In this document: piece by piece, positions 54,142 to 62,720 of the stretch
How positions within the stretch are numbered: the first letter of the stretch is position 1
Layout: each line of letters begins with the position of its first letter
Assembly: GCF_004102025.1 (NCBI RefSeq)
Contig: NZ_CP025228.1
Span: 3,100,001-3,164,000 of the forward strand
Direction of reading: 5' to 3'
Length of the DNA: 64,000 nt
DNA from: Actinomyces qiguomingii
GTDB taxonomy: Bacteria; Actinomycetota; Actinomycetes; Actinomycetales; Actinomycetaceae
The notes under the pieces: model-generated
Told to the model about the DNA's origin: nothing
Database searches by the model: none
Seen by the model: the letters and a program-made list of their open reading frames with translations, nothing else
Translations under genes and position numbers: made by a program

Positions 54142-55345
54142 CGAGCAGCAGACAGTGCAGCGCGTCCCCGGCGACCACGGTGCGGGTGTCCTCCGGGACG
54201 ACCGCGATCGCGTTGGCTCCTGCCAGACCCAGCAGTCCGGTGGTGCCCGGCCGCACCGTGGGTTCCGCGACGTATCCGCGTGCCGGCGCCCCGCTCAGGT
54301 GCACGGGAACGAACTGACGCTTGTGCGCCGGGGAGTGCCAGCCGGATGACATGGTCGCGGGAACGGAGGCGCGGTGCAGATCCTGCCAGCCGGCGATCTG
54401 CCGCAGGACCGGCCGGATGAAGGTCTCGAAGGCGATCTGCGCACTGACCGGGTCCCCGGGCAGGCAAAATATCGGGGTGTCCTCAATCGTGCCGACTCCC
54501 AGCTGCCGCCCCGGGGACATGGCAACGGCGTCGAAGCGAACCGTGCCCAGCGGTGACAGCACATCCTTGACGGTGTCGCCTTGGCCGGCGCTCAGGCCAC
54601 CCGTGGTGAGGAGTACATCGGCGCGCACGAGCTGATCCTCGATCGTCTCGGCCAGAGCCCCGAGCTCGTCAGGCACCGCCGCGACCCGGAAGGCCTGGCC
54701 GCCGGCATCGGTGACCGCGCATGCCAGGGCGTGACCGTTGGCGTCGAAGACATCTCCCGCTTCACGGGCACGATCAGGCTCGACCAACTCGTCACCGATG
54801 GAGACGATGACCACGCGCGGTGCGGGATGCACCTTGACCCGGTGGCGGCCGATCCCGGCCAGCAGGGCGATCTGACGTGCCGAGATGCGCGAGCCCCGCG
54901 GCAGTACCGTGGTGCCCGCTTCGACGTCTTCGGCTCGACGGCGCACATTGTCTCCGGCGGTCACCGCGCTGCGCACCTGCACGCGCGAGACCCCGCGATC
55001 CGTTTCCGTCCAAGGCACCACGGCATCGGCACCCAGCGGTAGGGGCGCGCCCGAGTCGATGAGTATGGCAGCACCCGACACCAAACGCGTGGGGCGCATG
55101 TCACCGGCGCGCACGGCGTCCATGACCTCCAGGGTGATCGGAGAACCCGCGGCGGCGCCGGTGACATCCACGGAGGCGACCGCGTAGCCGTCCAGCCCGG
55201 CAAGGTCTACTGCCGGCAGATCAATCTCGGCGACGACGTTCTCGGCAAGGACGCAACCGACCGCATCCAGGAGGACCACCTCCAGGGGTGCCGCGGCCCG
55301 GGCAATGTCTAAACAGGCCGCCAGATGCTCGGCAACGGTGCGCAT
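54134..55345 (-). CDS. glp: Gephyrin/MoeA-like protein Glp
   Basis: 403 residues of the MoeA family, which inserts molybdenum into molybdopterin. Motifs: LDGYAV (51-56), SIGDEL (182-187), TTGGLSAGQGD (247-257) and LPGDPVS (295-301, where most MoeA have PGNPVS). In Corynebacterium a MoeA-like protein at this locus (Glp) binds FtsZ and a membrane receptor rather than serving only cofactor synthesis. No other molybdenum-cofactor gene is in the window. AGGAGG precedes the ATG. Whether this copy is a division protein, a MoeA enzyme or both is open. Confidence 0.85.
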   Translation of the reverse strand: MRTVAEHLAACLDIARAAAPLEVVLLDAVGCVLAENVVAEIDLPAVDLAGLDGYAVASVDVTGAAAGSPITLEVMDAVRAGDMRPTRLVSGAAILIDSGAPLPLGADAVVPWTETDRGVSRVQVRSAVTAGDNVRRRAEDVEAGTTVLPRGSRISARQIALLAGIGRHRVKVHPAPRVVIVSIGDELVEPDRAREAGDVFDANGHALACAVTDAGGQAFRVAAVPDELGALAETIEDQLVRADVLLTTGGLSAGQGDTVKDVLSPLGTVRFDAVAMSPGRQLGVGTIEDTPIFCLPGDPVSAQIAFETFIRPVLRQIAGWQDLHRASVPATMSSGWHSPAHKRQFVPVHLSGAPARGYVAEPTVRPGTTGLLGLAGANAIAVVPEDTRTVVAGDALHCLLLDA

Positions 55346-55563
55346 GGGGCTTCTTCCTCCTCCTGCCCGGGCCCTGGTCCGGGCGTGGGCGTATTGACCC
55401 AGGCTACCCGGATGCGCCGGACCGCCCGGAAGTGAATCGGACCGCCGGTTGATGGTCCCACATATGTTGTCGCGTTACGTTGCCGCATTGCGCGCACGTC
55501 CATGGGGACAACAACCCCATAGGCGCCTATCGCGGGGGCGTCCTGACCTGCGACAATGAAGGC
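55346..55563. promoter_or_regulatory. Divergent promoter region between glp and fthC
   Basis: 218 bases separate the two divergent starts, so promoters for both directions should lie here. The plus-strand gene has almost no room for a ribosome site before its ATG, and GACAAT at 55552-55557 could be a -10 for a leaderless mRNA. Confidence 0.4.
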
Positions 55564-56238
55564 ATGAGCACTCAGGCACGCGTCCTGCCAGACACCGGCT
55601 CCCTGGCCGTCGGCGACGCCAAGGAGCAGCTGCGCAGGGTGTTGCGAGAGCATCGCACCGTTCACCACCCCCACCCCGAGCAGGGGCACAACGCCACCTG
55701 CGAGCGGCTGACCTCCCACATACTTCAGGCCATCGCCGGCATGGACACCGTGGCCGCCTATGTGTCGGTGGGGCACGAGCCCTGCACCAGGCTCCTGCTG
55801 AAACAGCTGGAGGAGTCGGGCACGGACGTGCTACTACCGGTGCTGGGCCCGCACCTGTCCCGCTCCTGGGGGCGCTTGCGCGCAGTGGCCGATCTGGCAG
55901 AGCGGTCCCCGGGACGCCCTCCGGAGCCCAGTGGCGAGGCACTGCCCGCCACCGCCGTGGCCGACGCGCAGGCCGTCATCGTCCCGGCCCTCGTCGTGGA
56001 CCGGTCGGGCAGACGCCTGGGCCAGGGCGGCGGCTGGTACGACCGGGTTCTGCCACTGCGTCGCACCGGAGCGCCCGTGTTCGCAGTCGTGCACGACGAC
56101 GAGCTGGTAGCCGGCCCGTTACCGGTACAGGCGCACGATGCCCCGGTCGACGCCGTAATCACCCCCGAGCAATGGTTCCTGCTGGACGGCTCGGCCTTCG
56201 CCGGTGGTCCCGCGGCAAGGGCCGGGCGCGCACAGTAA
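55564..56238 (+). CDS. fthC: 5-formyltetrahydrofolate cyclo-ligase
   Basis: 224 residues. The enzyme converts 5-formyl-THF to 5,10-methenyl-THF using ATP in the cytosol. The family motif GQGGGWYDRVLPL and the preceding PALVVDRSGRRLG are clear. The ATG at 55564 (MSTQARVLPDTG) was chosen because residues before it look non-coding. It lies divergently from glp, as in mycobacteria and corynebacteria, but galU, which often lies between them there, is absent. Confidence 0.92.
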   Translation: MSTQARVLPDTGSLAVGDAKEQLRRVLREHRTVHHPHPEQGHNATCERLTSHILQAIAGMDTVAAYVSVGHEPCTRLLLKQLEESGTDVLLPVLGPHLSRSWGRLRAVADLAERSPGRPPEPSGEALPATAVADAQAVIVPALVVDRSGRRLGQGGGWYDRVLPLRRTGAPVFAVVHDDELVAGPLPVQAHDAPVDAVITPEQWFLLDGSAFAGGPAARAGRAQ

Positions 56239-56345
56239 ACAGCGGGCCGAGTGCCGCAATCCACAGGCACGGTCGGCGGCACCCTCGTAGCTGGCCCGTC
56301 CACAGGCGCCCCGCACCCGTCCGGGCGCTGTGCCAGCCTGGGTGC

Positions 56346-57038
56346 ATGCCTAGCCTCCTACGTCGCTCCAGCCGCAACAACCGTACCGACCGCGCTGCGC
56401 ATTCGGGTCCACACCGCCCCACACGTCCCTCGCTGCTGCTGTGGCGGCACCGTCATCTAGTAGTCGCCGTCTGTCTGGGCGCCGCTGTAATGGCCGCGCT
56501 CGGCGTACTACGACCGGCCCCAGAGGGGCAGCAGGAGGTAGTCGTGGTCGCCCGCCCGGTCAACGCCGGAGCCATACTGACCGAGGCGGATATCGAGGTG
56601 CGGGCGGTGGCACAGTCCGCACTGCCGCAGACCGGACTCGCCGGATCGGATGTGGTAGGTACCCGCGCCGCGATCACTCTGGAGGAGGGCACGGTGCTGA
56701 CCACGTCCATGACAAGCGCGGCGCTGGCCGCCACCCTGACCCCATCCGAGCGCCTGGTGCAGGTGCCCATTGATGTGGGCGCCGAACTGGCCGAGCCGGG
56801 AGCGCGGGTCGACGTGGTGGCCCAGCACAGCAGCGCAGCGGCAATGCCCCAGGAGGACTCCCCCAGGGTGATCTGCTCCGGCGCCAGGGTGGTGCTCACC
56901 CAGGTGGAGGGCACGGACAGTCAGTGGAGCGCTCAGACGAAGGTCACACTTGTGACACTTGCCGTCCGCGCTGTGGACGCTAGTCTAATTGTCGGCGCGG
57001 CCACGAACGGTGCGCTCGGTGTTGTGCTGAGTCCCTGA
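56346..57038 (+). CDS. Membrane-anchored SAF-domain protein (CpaB/RcpC-like)
   Basis: 230 residues: a basic N-terminus (LLRRSSRNNRTDRAAHSGPH), one membrane helix (LVVAVCLGAAVMAALGVL) and a SAF domain (VVVVARPVNAGAILTEADIE, then GTRAAITLEEGTVLT). A C-terminal RcpC-like part follows (VPIDVGAELAEPGARVDVVA). Homologues belong to Flp/tad pilus assembly, but no tad genes are nearby; the link to envelope genes is inference. Confidence 0.85.
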   Translation: MPSLLRRSSRNNRTDRAAHSGPHRPTRPSLLLWRHRHLVVAVCLGAAVMAALGVLRPAPEGQQEVVVVARPVNAGAILTEADIEVRAVAQSALPQTGLAGSDVVGTRAAITLEEGTVLTTSMTSAALAATLTPSERLVQVPIDVGAELAEPGARVDVVAQHSSAAAMPQEDSPRVICSGARVVLTQVEGTDSQWSAQTKVTLVTLAVRAVDASLIVGAATNGALGVVLSP

Positions 57039-57152
57039 TTTCGATCCGTGCCGCTTGGTGCCGTTGCGGTCCATTCGGCTGCGCCGGCCCCGTTTTCACA
57101 CGCTGAGCGAGCGGCTTTCCCATGCCCTCGCCCGACTATGAAAGGGGTCCCA

Positions 57153-57539
57153 TTGATCAAGGGATTCAAGGAGTTCATCTCACAGGGCAACGTCCTGGAC
57201 CTGGCGGTGGCCGTTATCATCGGCGCCGCCTTCTCCCCCATCGTACAGGCCATCACCGATGTGATCATGGGCATCATCGGTTCTCTGGCGGGACAGCCCA
57301 ACTTCGACTCTGTGCTGCAGTTCTCCATCAACGGGCACGACCCGATCCAGCCGGGCACCATCATCACCGCCGCCGTGAACTTCCTGCTCGTCGCTGCGGC
57401 CGTCTACTTCTGCATCGTTGCACCGATGAACAGGCTCTCCGCCCGCCTGAAGAAGGAGAAGGAGGAAGAGGAGGCCGGCGAGCCGACCGACGTCGAGCTG
57501 CTGACCGAGATCCGCGACCTGCTCAAGCAGCAGCACTGA
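57153..57539 (+). CDS. mscL: Large-conductance mechanosensitive channel
   Basis: 128 residues. MIKGFKEFISQGNVLDLAVA and VIIGAAFSPIVQAITDVIM are the pore-lining N-terminal helix and TM1; AAVNFLLVAAAVYFCIVAPM is TM2; a charged C-terminal bundle follows (LKKEKEEEEAGEPTDVELLT). The TTG at 57153 has AAAGGGG upstream and gives the normal N-terminus; the ATG at 57138 would add five residues. The channel releases solutes under osmotic downshock. Confidence 0.95.
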   Translation: MIKGFKEFISQGNVLDLAVAVIIGAAFSPIVQAITDVIMGIIGSLAGQPNFDSVLQFSINGHDPIQPGTIITAAVNFLLVAAAVYFCIVAPMNRLSARLKKEKEEEEAGEPTDVELLTEIRDLLKQQH

Positions 57540-57669
57540 TCCTCGGACTGACGGCTCCTCGCGGCCGGCGGACACGCCGCCGGCCGGAATCAGCCACCAA
57601 GTGGCGTCCGCCATGGGCGGGCGCCACTTGTCTGTCTACGGTCCCCTCCTGCCGGCCCAATGCCGCGGC

Positions 57670-57927
57670 TCAACCCCAGTGGGGCGGTACCTCACGCAGT
57701 AGACGCGCGTCATTGGCGTGTTCCGCCGTCTCACGCCCCAGCACCCCGCCCTCGCGGGAGCGGGCGTCTGTCAGCGCGTCCCGGCCGCGGCGCCGCTCGG
57801 CGTCCGCCTGCGCCTGCGGCACCTGCCCCCGGGACACGCGGGCAGCATCCTGTCGGGACAGCGCCACTACACGGCGTCTGCCCCGCCGGTCCTCCCCGGA
57901 CGTCCGTGCCCGGTCCGCATCATGCAT
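57670..57927 (-). CDS. Small Arg-rich hypothetical protein ending in VPPHWG
   Basis: 85 residues, very rich in Arg, Ala and Asp, with no predicted fold. The C-terminus LLREVPPHWG resembles a short conserved ending seen in small actinobacterial proteins. The ATG has GGGAGG six bases upstream, and the gene starts 16 bases after the helicase-like gene stop, so co-transcription is likely. Function unknown. Confidence 0.6.
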   Translation of the reverse strand: MHDADRARTSGEDRRGRRRVVALSRQDAARVSRGQVPQAQADAERRRGRDALTDARSREGGVLGRETAEHANDARLLREVPPHWG

Positions 57928-57943
57928 GGCGAGCCTCCCAATC

Positions 57944-60900
57944 TCACCGGGTGCGCCGCACCGCGTTGGTCAATACAGCGTCAATCCCGGAACCGCGGCG
58001 GGTCAAGGCCAGCGCCTCGCGGAGTTCCTCAACCTCCTCGGCCTCTGAACGCTCCACGCCGTCGGAACGAAGCCAGACAACGAGCTCATCGAGCTGGTCG
58101 TCAGAGTATGCCTGCAATGGCAGACCCTGGGCGATCGGGGGCCGTTGAGCTCGCGCGGGCGCATCGAAGGCGGCAACGGCACGCGCACCATCCGGCGACT
58201 CATCAGGAGAGGCGACGCCCTCCTCCACTTGCGCCGGCATCGGTGCTGCCACGGCCGTATCCGCGCGGGAGGCGAGCACTGCCAATACCTGCGCCTCGAT
58301 CTTCTTCACCTCCGCCTCAACGTCTACGAACACGCCGGCGGAGTAGGCCATGTGCACACGCCAGCCGCGCTGCTCGAGCCGCTCCACCCAGTGCCGGTCA
58401 CGGCGGCGCAGACTCGGCTCGTCCACATACTCGGCGTCGTCGGTCAGTACCGCAACAAGCAGTTCTCCCGGAAGATCCGGATGTCCGATAGCCAGCGGAA
58501 TGCGCACCCCGCCCTCGATTCCGTAGCGGGGCACCACCACCAGACCCTTACGCCACAGGTGTTCTGCCAGCTCGACCAACAGCCGCTCGGGTGCGACCTC
58601 GTCCTGCTGCGGGTACTGCCTGCCGGAGTCGGCGGCGTGCACAAGCACCTCACGCAGTAGCCGGGCACCGGGGGCGTGCAGGCGCTCGGCGTCAATATCG
58701 GCCGGCCCCAGGCAGGACACAATCTGTGTGGCGCCCCGCGAGGCGCATAACGCGTCCACCAGATCAACCATGCCGTCCACATCGCTGACCTTGCCGAAGC
58801 TGTGGATCGTGCGTCCGTGCGGCGTTTTGGCGTAGCCGACAGAGATGATTATGTGGTCGCGGCGCAGGGAGCGGGCCTCTCCCAGGTCCACAACCACGAA
58901 GGGTTCCGACACTCCCGCCTCGAAATATTCCGCCAGGGCCGGCGAACCGGCGACCGCGGCGGTCGTGGCGCGACGAATCTCCTCCGCATGGCGCCCGTTA
59001 AGGGCAATTACCCCCAGAGAATGCTCGGGACGAGTCAGGGCGTGCTCGATGATCAGATCGACGACCCGGCCGACCTCGGCGGGGACCGATTCTACGGCGG
59101 TGTGCCCGGGGGCGGGCATGCCGCGGCCGTCAACGACATCCAGCGATAGGCGAGAGCTGCCGGGAGGAGCCGGAATGGCCTGAACAACGCCGTCGTAGCC
59201 ATTGGCAGCAAGGAAGGCGGCGATCTCCGCATCCAGCGCATTACGTCCCGTCGGCAGGGTCACCCGCGGCAGTAGCGGACCGAGCTCGGCCGCCAGCCCG
59301 GAGGTGGAGCAGCGAGGATCTCCGACGACGAGTACCTGCTCGGCGCGCACGAAGGCCGGCATGACCCGGGAGACCGGCACATGCGCGGAGGCGTCAAGAA
59401 TCGCCAGATCGACCACTGCGTCCGCGGCGAACACCTGTGGGACGAGTGTAGGCGGAACGATCCAAACCGGCTTGGCCACCAGGGCCAAGGGATGAGTCGC
59501 GATGATGTCGCGCAACGGCACCCCCTCTTCCAGGGACAGGGCGCGGTACAGGCTGCGGGCGGCATCCTTGTCGGCATCGACGGCCTCCCGGACACGGCGG
59601 GCGCAGGCCTGGGCGACCGGACCGGCCAGAGACTGTGCCTGGGAGGCGTCCAATTCCCTCAGAGAGACCGCCAGGTCACTCAGGGCGTAGGCGTCTAGTC
59701 CGCCCAGATCGGGATCGTCGCGCACGATCTGACCGAGTAGGGAGAACCACCAGCAATAGGTGACTTCATCGTCTATCTGATCCGGTTCAACCTGGCGCGC
59801 CGCCAGATCGTCCAGCAGCGGGGTGAGCCCGAGGTCATTCAGGGCCGTGGCGACCCGGTTGATCTCAGGAAGCTTGTGCACGGTGACGTCGTCCGCAGCC
59901 AGGGCACGGGCACGCTCCTCCAGCTCGGCCAGCGGCAACTCCATCAGTGGCGGATCCGCACCGATGACCGGCTGCAAGGCGGTGACGGCCTCACGTGCAC
60001 GGGCGGCAACGCGCTGCATGTCGTCCAGTCCCTGCGGCAGACGCGGCCAGCCGCCGTCGGGGTCGTAACGGCGCCACACCTCACGGCGCCGCTGCACCTT
60101 GGTCAGCTCTTCGTGCAGGTCGGCGACCTCGCGCCCGGGACGCACCAGATCCCGCGCCTGCTTGACATGCCGGCGCCGGGTGGCGCGGCTCATCTCCACA
60201 CGGTGCTCCTGACGCCAACGCTTGGACGCCGTGGCTATGACCATGTCGGCGGCGGAGCGCTCGAATACCTCGGGCAGGAAGATGTCCAGGGAGTCGCGCA
60301 CGCCGTCGAGCATCTCCAGCTGCTCGCACCACTGCGCAAGAGAATCGGCCCGGAGGATACCGGTGGAGGCGCCCGCCGCGACGATATGCTCGCGGATCTC
60401 AGGTAACAGCTCATCGGCCAACAGTGTCAGGCGGGTCAAGGCATCGGTGGCCTCATCAACATCGGCAACAGCCATGCCGTTCCAGGCGGAATCCGCCAAT
60501 GCGCTGGTGAACAGGCCGAGTGCGTGGGCACGGTGGAGCAGCTCGCTGCCGCGCCGACGGCCATCGACGTCCAGATGCTCCAGGCGACCTGGGGCCACGC
60601 GGGCCGTGGTGCGGGCACGAACACGTCCAGAGGTGAGTTCGGCAAGGTGTTGAATCGCGTCATAAGCGGAGGCGCCCCACGGCTCACGTGGCCGGTGCAG
60701 AGCGGTGACGTAGCGGGAGAGCTTCTCACGCACGGAGGTCAGCCGCTTGCGCATACCCACGATGGCAGTCACATCCAGATCAGGGACGCTCACACCCATC
60801 GCGGCCTTGATGCCTGCGGCGGCATGGCGGCGCCAGGCGGGGTCCTCAGTCAGGTCGAGCACAAGTGAGCCCAGGCCGACCTCACGCAGGGCCTCGGCTA

Positions 60901-62086
60901 CGGCGTGCCCGTCGGCGCTTGTAGCCGGCACGTGCAAAACGGTGCGTCCCAGAGCGGCGGCGTCAGCGATGACGGCGGCAAGCGTGGTCGCGACATCGGA
61001 CCCCGGTGGGGCGTCCAGCAGCAGGGAGGCGCCGGAGCCGACCGCTTCGACGGCGTCTAGCTGTGCGGGGTCGAGGTCGCCCACGCCGCGCTCGCGCTCT
61101 GGCACACGGTCGGTGGCGTCTGCATCCGGCAGGGCCACATCCAAAGCGACGCGGGCCTCACCATCACCCGCGAGCGCGGCCACGAGCGCCGAGGCGCGGG
61201 CGCGGTCAATGGTGGCGTCGAAGTCCTCCACCAGGGCCTGCCCGGGATGCACGAAGGCGCCCACAACCAGGCGTTCATGGATCTCGAAGCCCGGAAGGAA
61301 CTCGCGCCCAAGCGAACCAATTCCACTCAGAGCGTCGCGCGGCGTGAAGCCGTCGTCGGAGAGTGTGGCGCGGGCGACAACGTCGACGTCCACCGAGCAG
61401 CCGTGACGGCGCAGCGCCCGGGTCAGCACCGGGTTGACCTCAATGGACTTATCGAGAGTCAAGGCGGCGTCCGCGCCAGCGCTGGACAGGCGTACCGGGC
61501 GCAGCAGCACCGGGGCTCGTACGGTGCGCACGGCGGCCGACCGCCCGGAGGCTGCCGCCGCTGTGCCGGCAACAGTGGCCCCATAGTCCGTGTTGCGGTC
61601 GTTGTCGGCGTTATCCGCAGTGAGTACCGGTTCAGTCCATCCGGCCACGCCGATGGCCAGGTACACGGGAGCGACTCCGAAGCGGCGGGAGAGCAGATCG
61701 GTGCGTCCGGCCAGCTCGCGCAGACCCTGGCGGGCGATACCGAGCGCAACACGTTCGCGTACCAGGCTGCCCAAATGGGTGGGGCGGCCGGCATACAGCT
61801 GGGCCAGGCCGGAGGGGTGAGCGGATGTCAGGTCCACTACGCCGTCGCGGTCAGAGAAGGCGTCAAGGCTTGAGATCCCGCCCAGGTCGGCCAGTTCCTG
61901 GCGCCAGACCTCGAGTGCGGCGTCAATCCGGGCCCGGCGCTCGGGGTCCAGCGTCGGGGTCTGCTCCTCCGGCTCAGGCGTGGCCTCGGCTGCCGGCTGC
62001 GCAGACGGGTCGGCGTCCTCGGGGGCGCGCGGGTGCGCAACGGCGTCGCGCCGGTTGCGGCCCAGAGAGAACAGTGAAGGCGTCAT
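57944..62086 (-). CDS. Giant SF1 helicase-like protein with degenerate NTPase motifs and a restriction-endonuclease-like C-terminal domain
   Basis: 1380 residues. The middle resembles an SF1 (DNA2/UPF1-type) helicase, but the Walker A region reads LLLDAPPGSDVATTLAA (about 356-371) without the Lys-Thr/Ser of GKT/S. The presumed Walker B reads AILDASAHVPVSRVMPA rather than DEA, although VVGDPR is kept. The C-terminal part (VPRYGIEGGVRIPLAIGHPD, then DEPSLRRRDRHWVERLEQRG and WRVHMAYSAGVFVD) matches the restriction-endonuclease-like fold fused to such helicases in actinobacteria. The N-terminus is Pro/Glu-rich. Nucleic-acid binding without ATP hydrolysis is inferred; the role is unknown. Confidence 0.8.
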   Translation of the reverse strand: MTPSLFSLGRNRRDAVAHPRAPEDADPSAQPAAEATPEPEEQTPTLDPERRARIDAALEVWRQELADLGGISSLDAFSDRDGVVDLTSAHPSGLAQLYAGRPTHLGSLVRERVALGIARQGLRELAGRTDLLSRRFGVAPVYLAIGVAGWTEPVLTADNADNDRNTDYGATVAGTAAAASGRSAAVRTVRAPVLLRPVRLSSAGADAALTLDKSIEVNPVLTRALRRHGCSVDVDVVARATLSDDGFTPRDALSGIGSLGREFLPGFEIHERLVVGAFVHPGQALVEDFDATIDRARASALVAALAGDGEARVALDVALPDADATDRVPERERGVGDLDPAQLDAVEAVGSGASLLLDAPPGSDVATTLAAVIADAAALGRTVLHVPATSADGHAVAEALREVGLGSLVLDLTEDPAWRRHAAAGIKAAMGVSVPDLDVTAIVGMRKRLTSVREKLSRYVTALHRPREPWGASAYDAIQHLAELTSGRVRARTTARVAPGRLEHLDVDGRRRGSELLHRAHALGLFTSALADSAWNGMAVADVDEATDALTRLTLLADELLPEIREHIVAAGASTGILRADSLAQWCEQLEMLDGVRDSLDIFLPEVFERSAADMVIATASKRWRQEHRVEMSRATRRRHVKQARDLVRPGREVADLHEELTKVQRRREVWRRYDPDGGWPRLPQGLDDMQRVAARAREAVTALQPVIGADPPLMELPLAELEERARALAADDVTVHKLPEINRVATALNDLGLTPLLDDLAARQVEPDQIDDEVTYCWWFSLLGQIVRDDPDLGGLDAYALSDLAVSLRELDASQAQSLAGPVAQACARRVREAVDADKDAARSLYRALSLEEGVPLRDIIATHPLALVAKPVWIVPPTLVPQVFAADAVVDLAILDASAHVPVSRVMPAFVRAEQVLVVGDPRCSTSGLAAELGPLLPRVTLPTGRNALDAEIAAFLAANGYDGVVQAIPAPPGSSRLSLDVVDGRGMPAPGHTAVESVPAEVGRVVDLIIEHALTRPEHSLGVIALNGRHAEEIRRATTAAVAGSPALAEYFEAGVSEPFVVVDLGEARSLRRDHIIISVGYAKTPHGRTIHSFGKVSDVDGMVDLVDALCASRGATQIVSCLGPADIDAERLHAPGARLLREVLVHAADSGRQYPQQDEVAPERLLVELAEHLWRKGLVVVPRYGIEGGVRIPLAIGHPDLPGELLVAVLTDDAEYVDEPSLRRRDRHWVERLEQRGWRVHMAYSAGVFVDVEAEVKKIEAQVLAVLASRADTAVAAPMPAQVEEGVASPDESPDGARAVAAFDAPARAQRPPIAQGLPLQAYSDDQLDELVVWLRSDGVERSEAEEVEELREALALTRRGSGIDAVLTNAVRRTR

Positions 62087-62243
62087 ATTCCCTCACGATA
62101 TCCGCCCGGCCGCGCGGGGCGGCGCAGACGCACCGATGGTGAGAGTATCTGCGGCATCCCCCGAGCGCAGACCACGGCCGTGGACCATCGACACGCGCCG
62201 CACCCGTCCCCAGGACACTCAAACCACTGGAACCCGTCATGTT

Positions 62244-62264
62244 AGCCGAGCTCGGTGGTTACTT
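62244..62264 (+). repeat. Single worn copy of the 22-bp repeat
   Basis: agccgagctcggtggttact plus t resembles gccgaggtcggtcgacgttact with three bases missing. It lies in the gap between the helicase-like gene and the EIIB gene. Confidence 0.4.
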
Positions 62265-62305
62265 CCCCTCCGGGTGTATCAGGCTCGCTACGTGCCGCCT
62301 GCCGC

Positions 62306-62626
62306 CTACTCGGCCAATGCGGCGGCCTCGCCGATGAGATCGGCCGTGTTCTTAATCGCCACGCTCGGGTCTACCTCCAGGAGTCTGCCCTCGTCGCGCT
62401 TGTCGTCGAAGCGGTCCTCCATCTCGATTCCCACGGAGACAGCCAGAATGGCAACGTCTGCCGCGTCTACCTCCTCCTGCTCAATCTCGTTATCGATGCC
62501 CATGCCTCCCTGGGTCTCGACCTTGCATTCGATGCCCCGCCTGGCACACTCCTGTTCGATGGCCTCCTGTGCCATGTAGGTGTGGGCGATGCCCGCGGTG
62601 CACGCGCAAACTGCGACAATCTTCAT
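62306..62626 (-). CDS. PTS fructose-family EIIB component
   Basis: 106 residues. It accepts phosphate from EIIA and passes it to the incoming sugar. The phosphorylated cysteine is C9 in VCACTAGIAHTYMAQEA, a variant of the usual CPTGIAHT. The C-terminal part carries DAADVAILAVSVGIEMEDRF. It is a stand-alone domain; the EIIC transporter is not visible and may lie outside the window or in another operon. AAAGGA precedes the ATG at 62626. It lies 94 bases after the regulator gene. Confidence 0.92.
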   Translation of the reverse strand: MKIVAVCACTAGIAHTYMAQEAIEQECARRGIECKVETQGGMGIDNEIEQEEVDAADVAILAVSVGIEMEDRFDDKRDEGRLLEVDPSVAIKNTADLIGEAAALAE

Positions 62627-62720
62627 GAGGGACTTCCTTTCTGTCACGCACCGGTTCCGTACTGCTCTTCCTTGCGCGTTCGTCGGATGCGAAGCGCGCA
62701 ACCTTCCTACTTCCTACTGC

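Noticed and set aside
57122..58491. Plus-strand frames of 308 and 257 residues after mscL
   Set aside because: Out of frame with mscL or antisense to the small protein and helicase-like gene; Arg/Pro-rich shadow composition.
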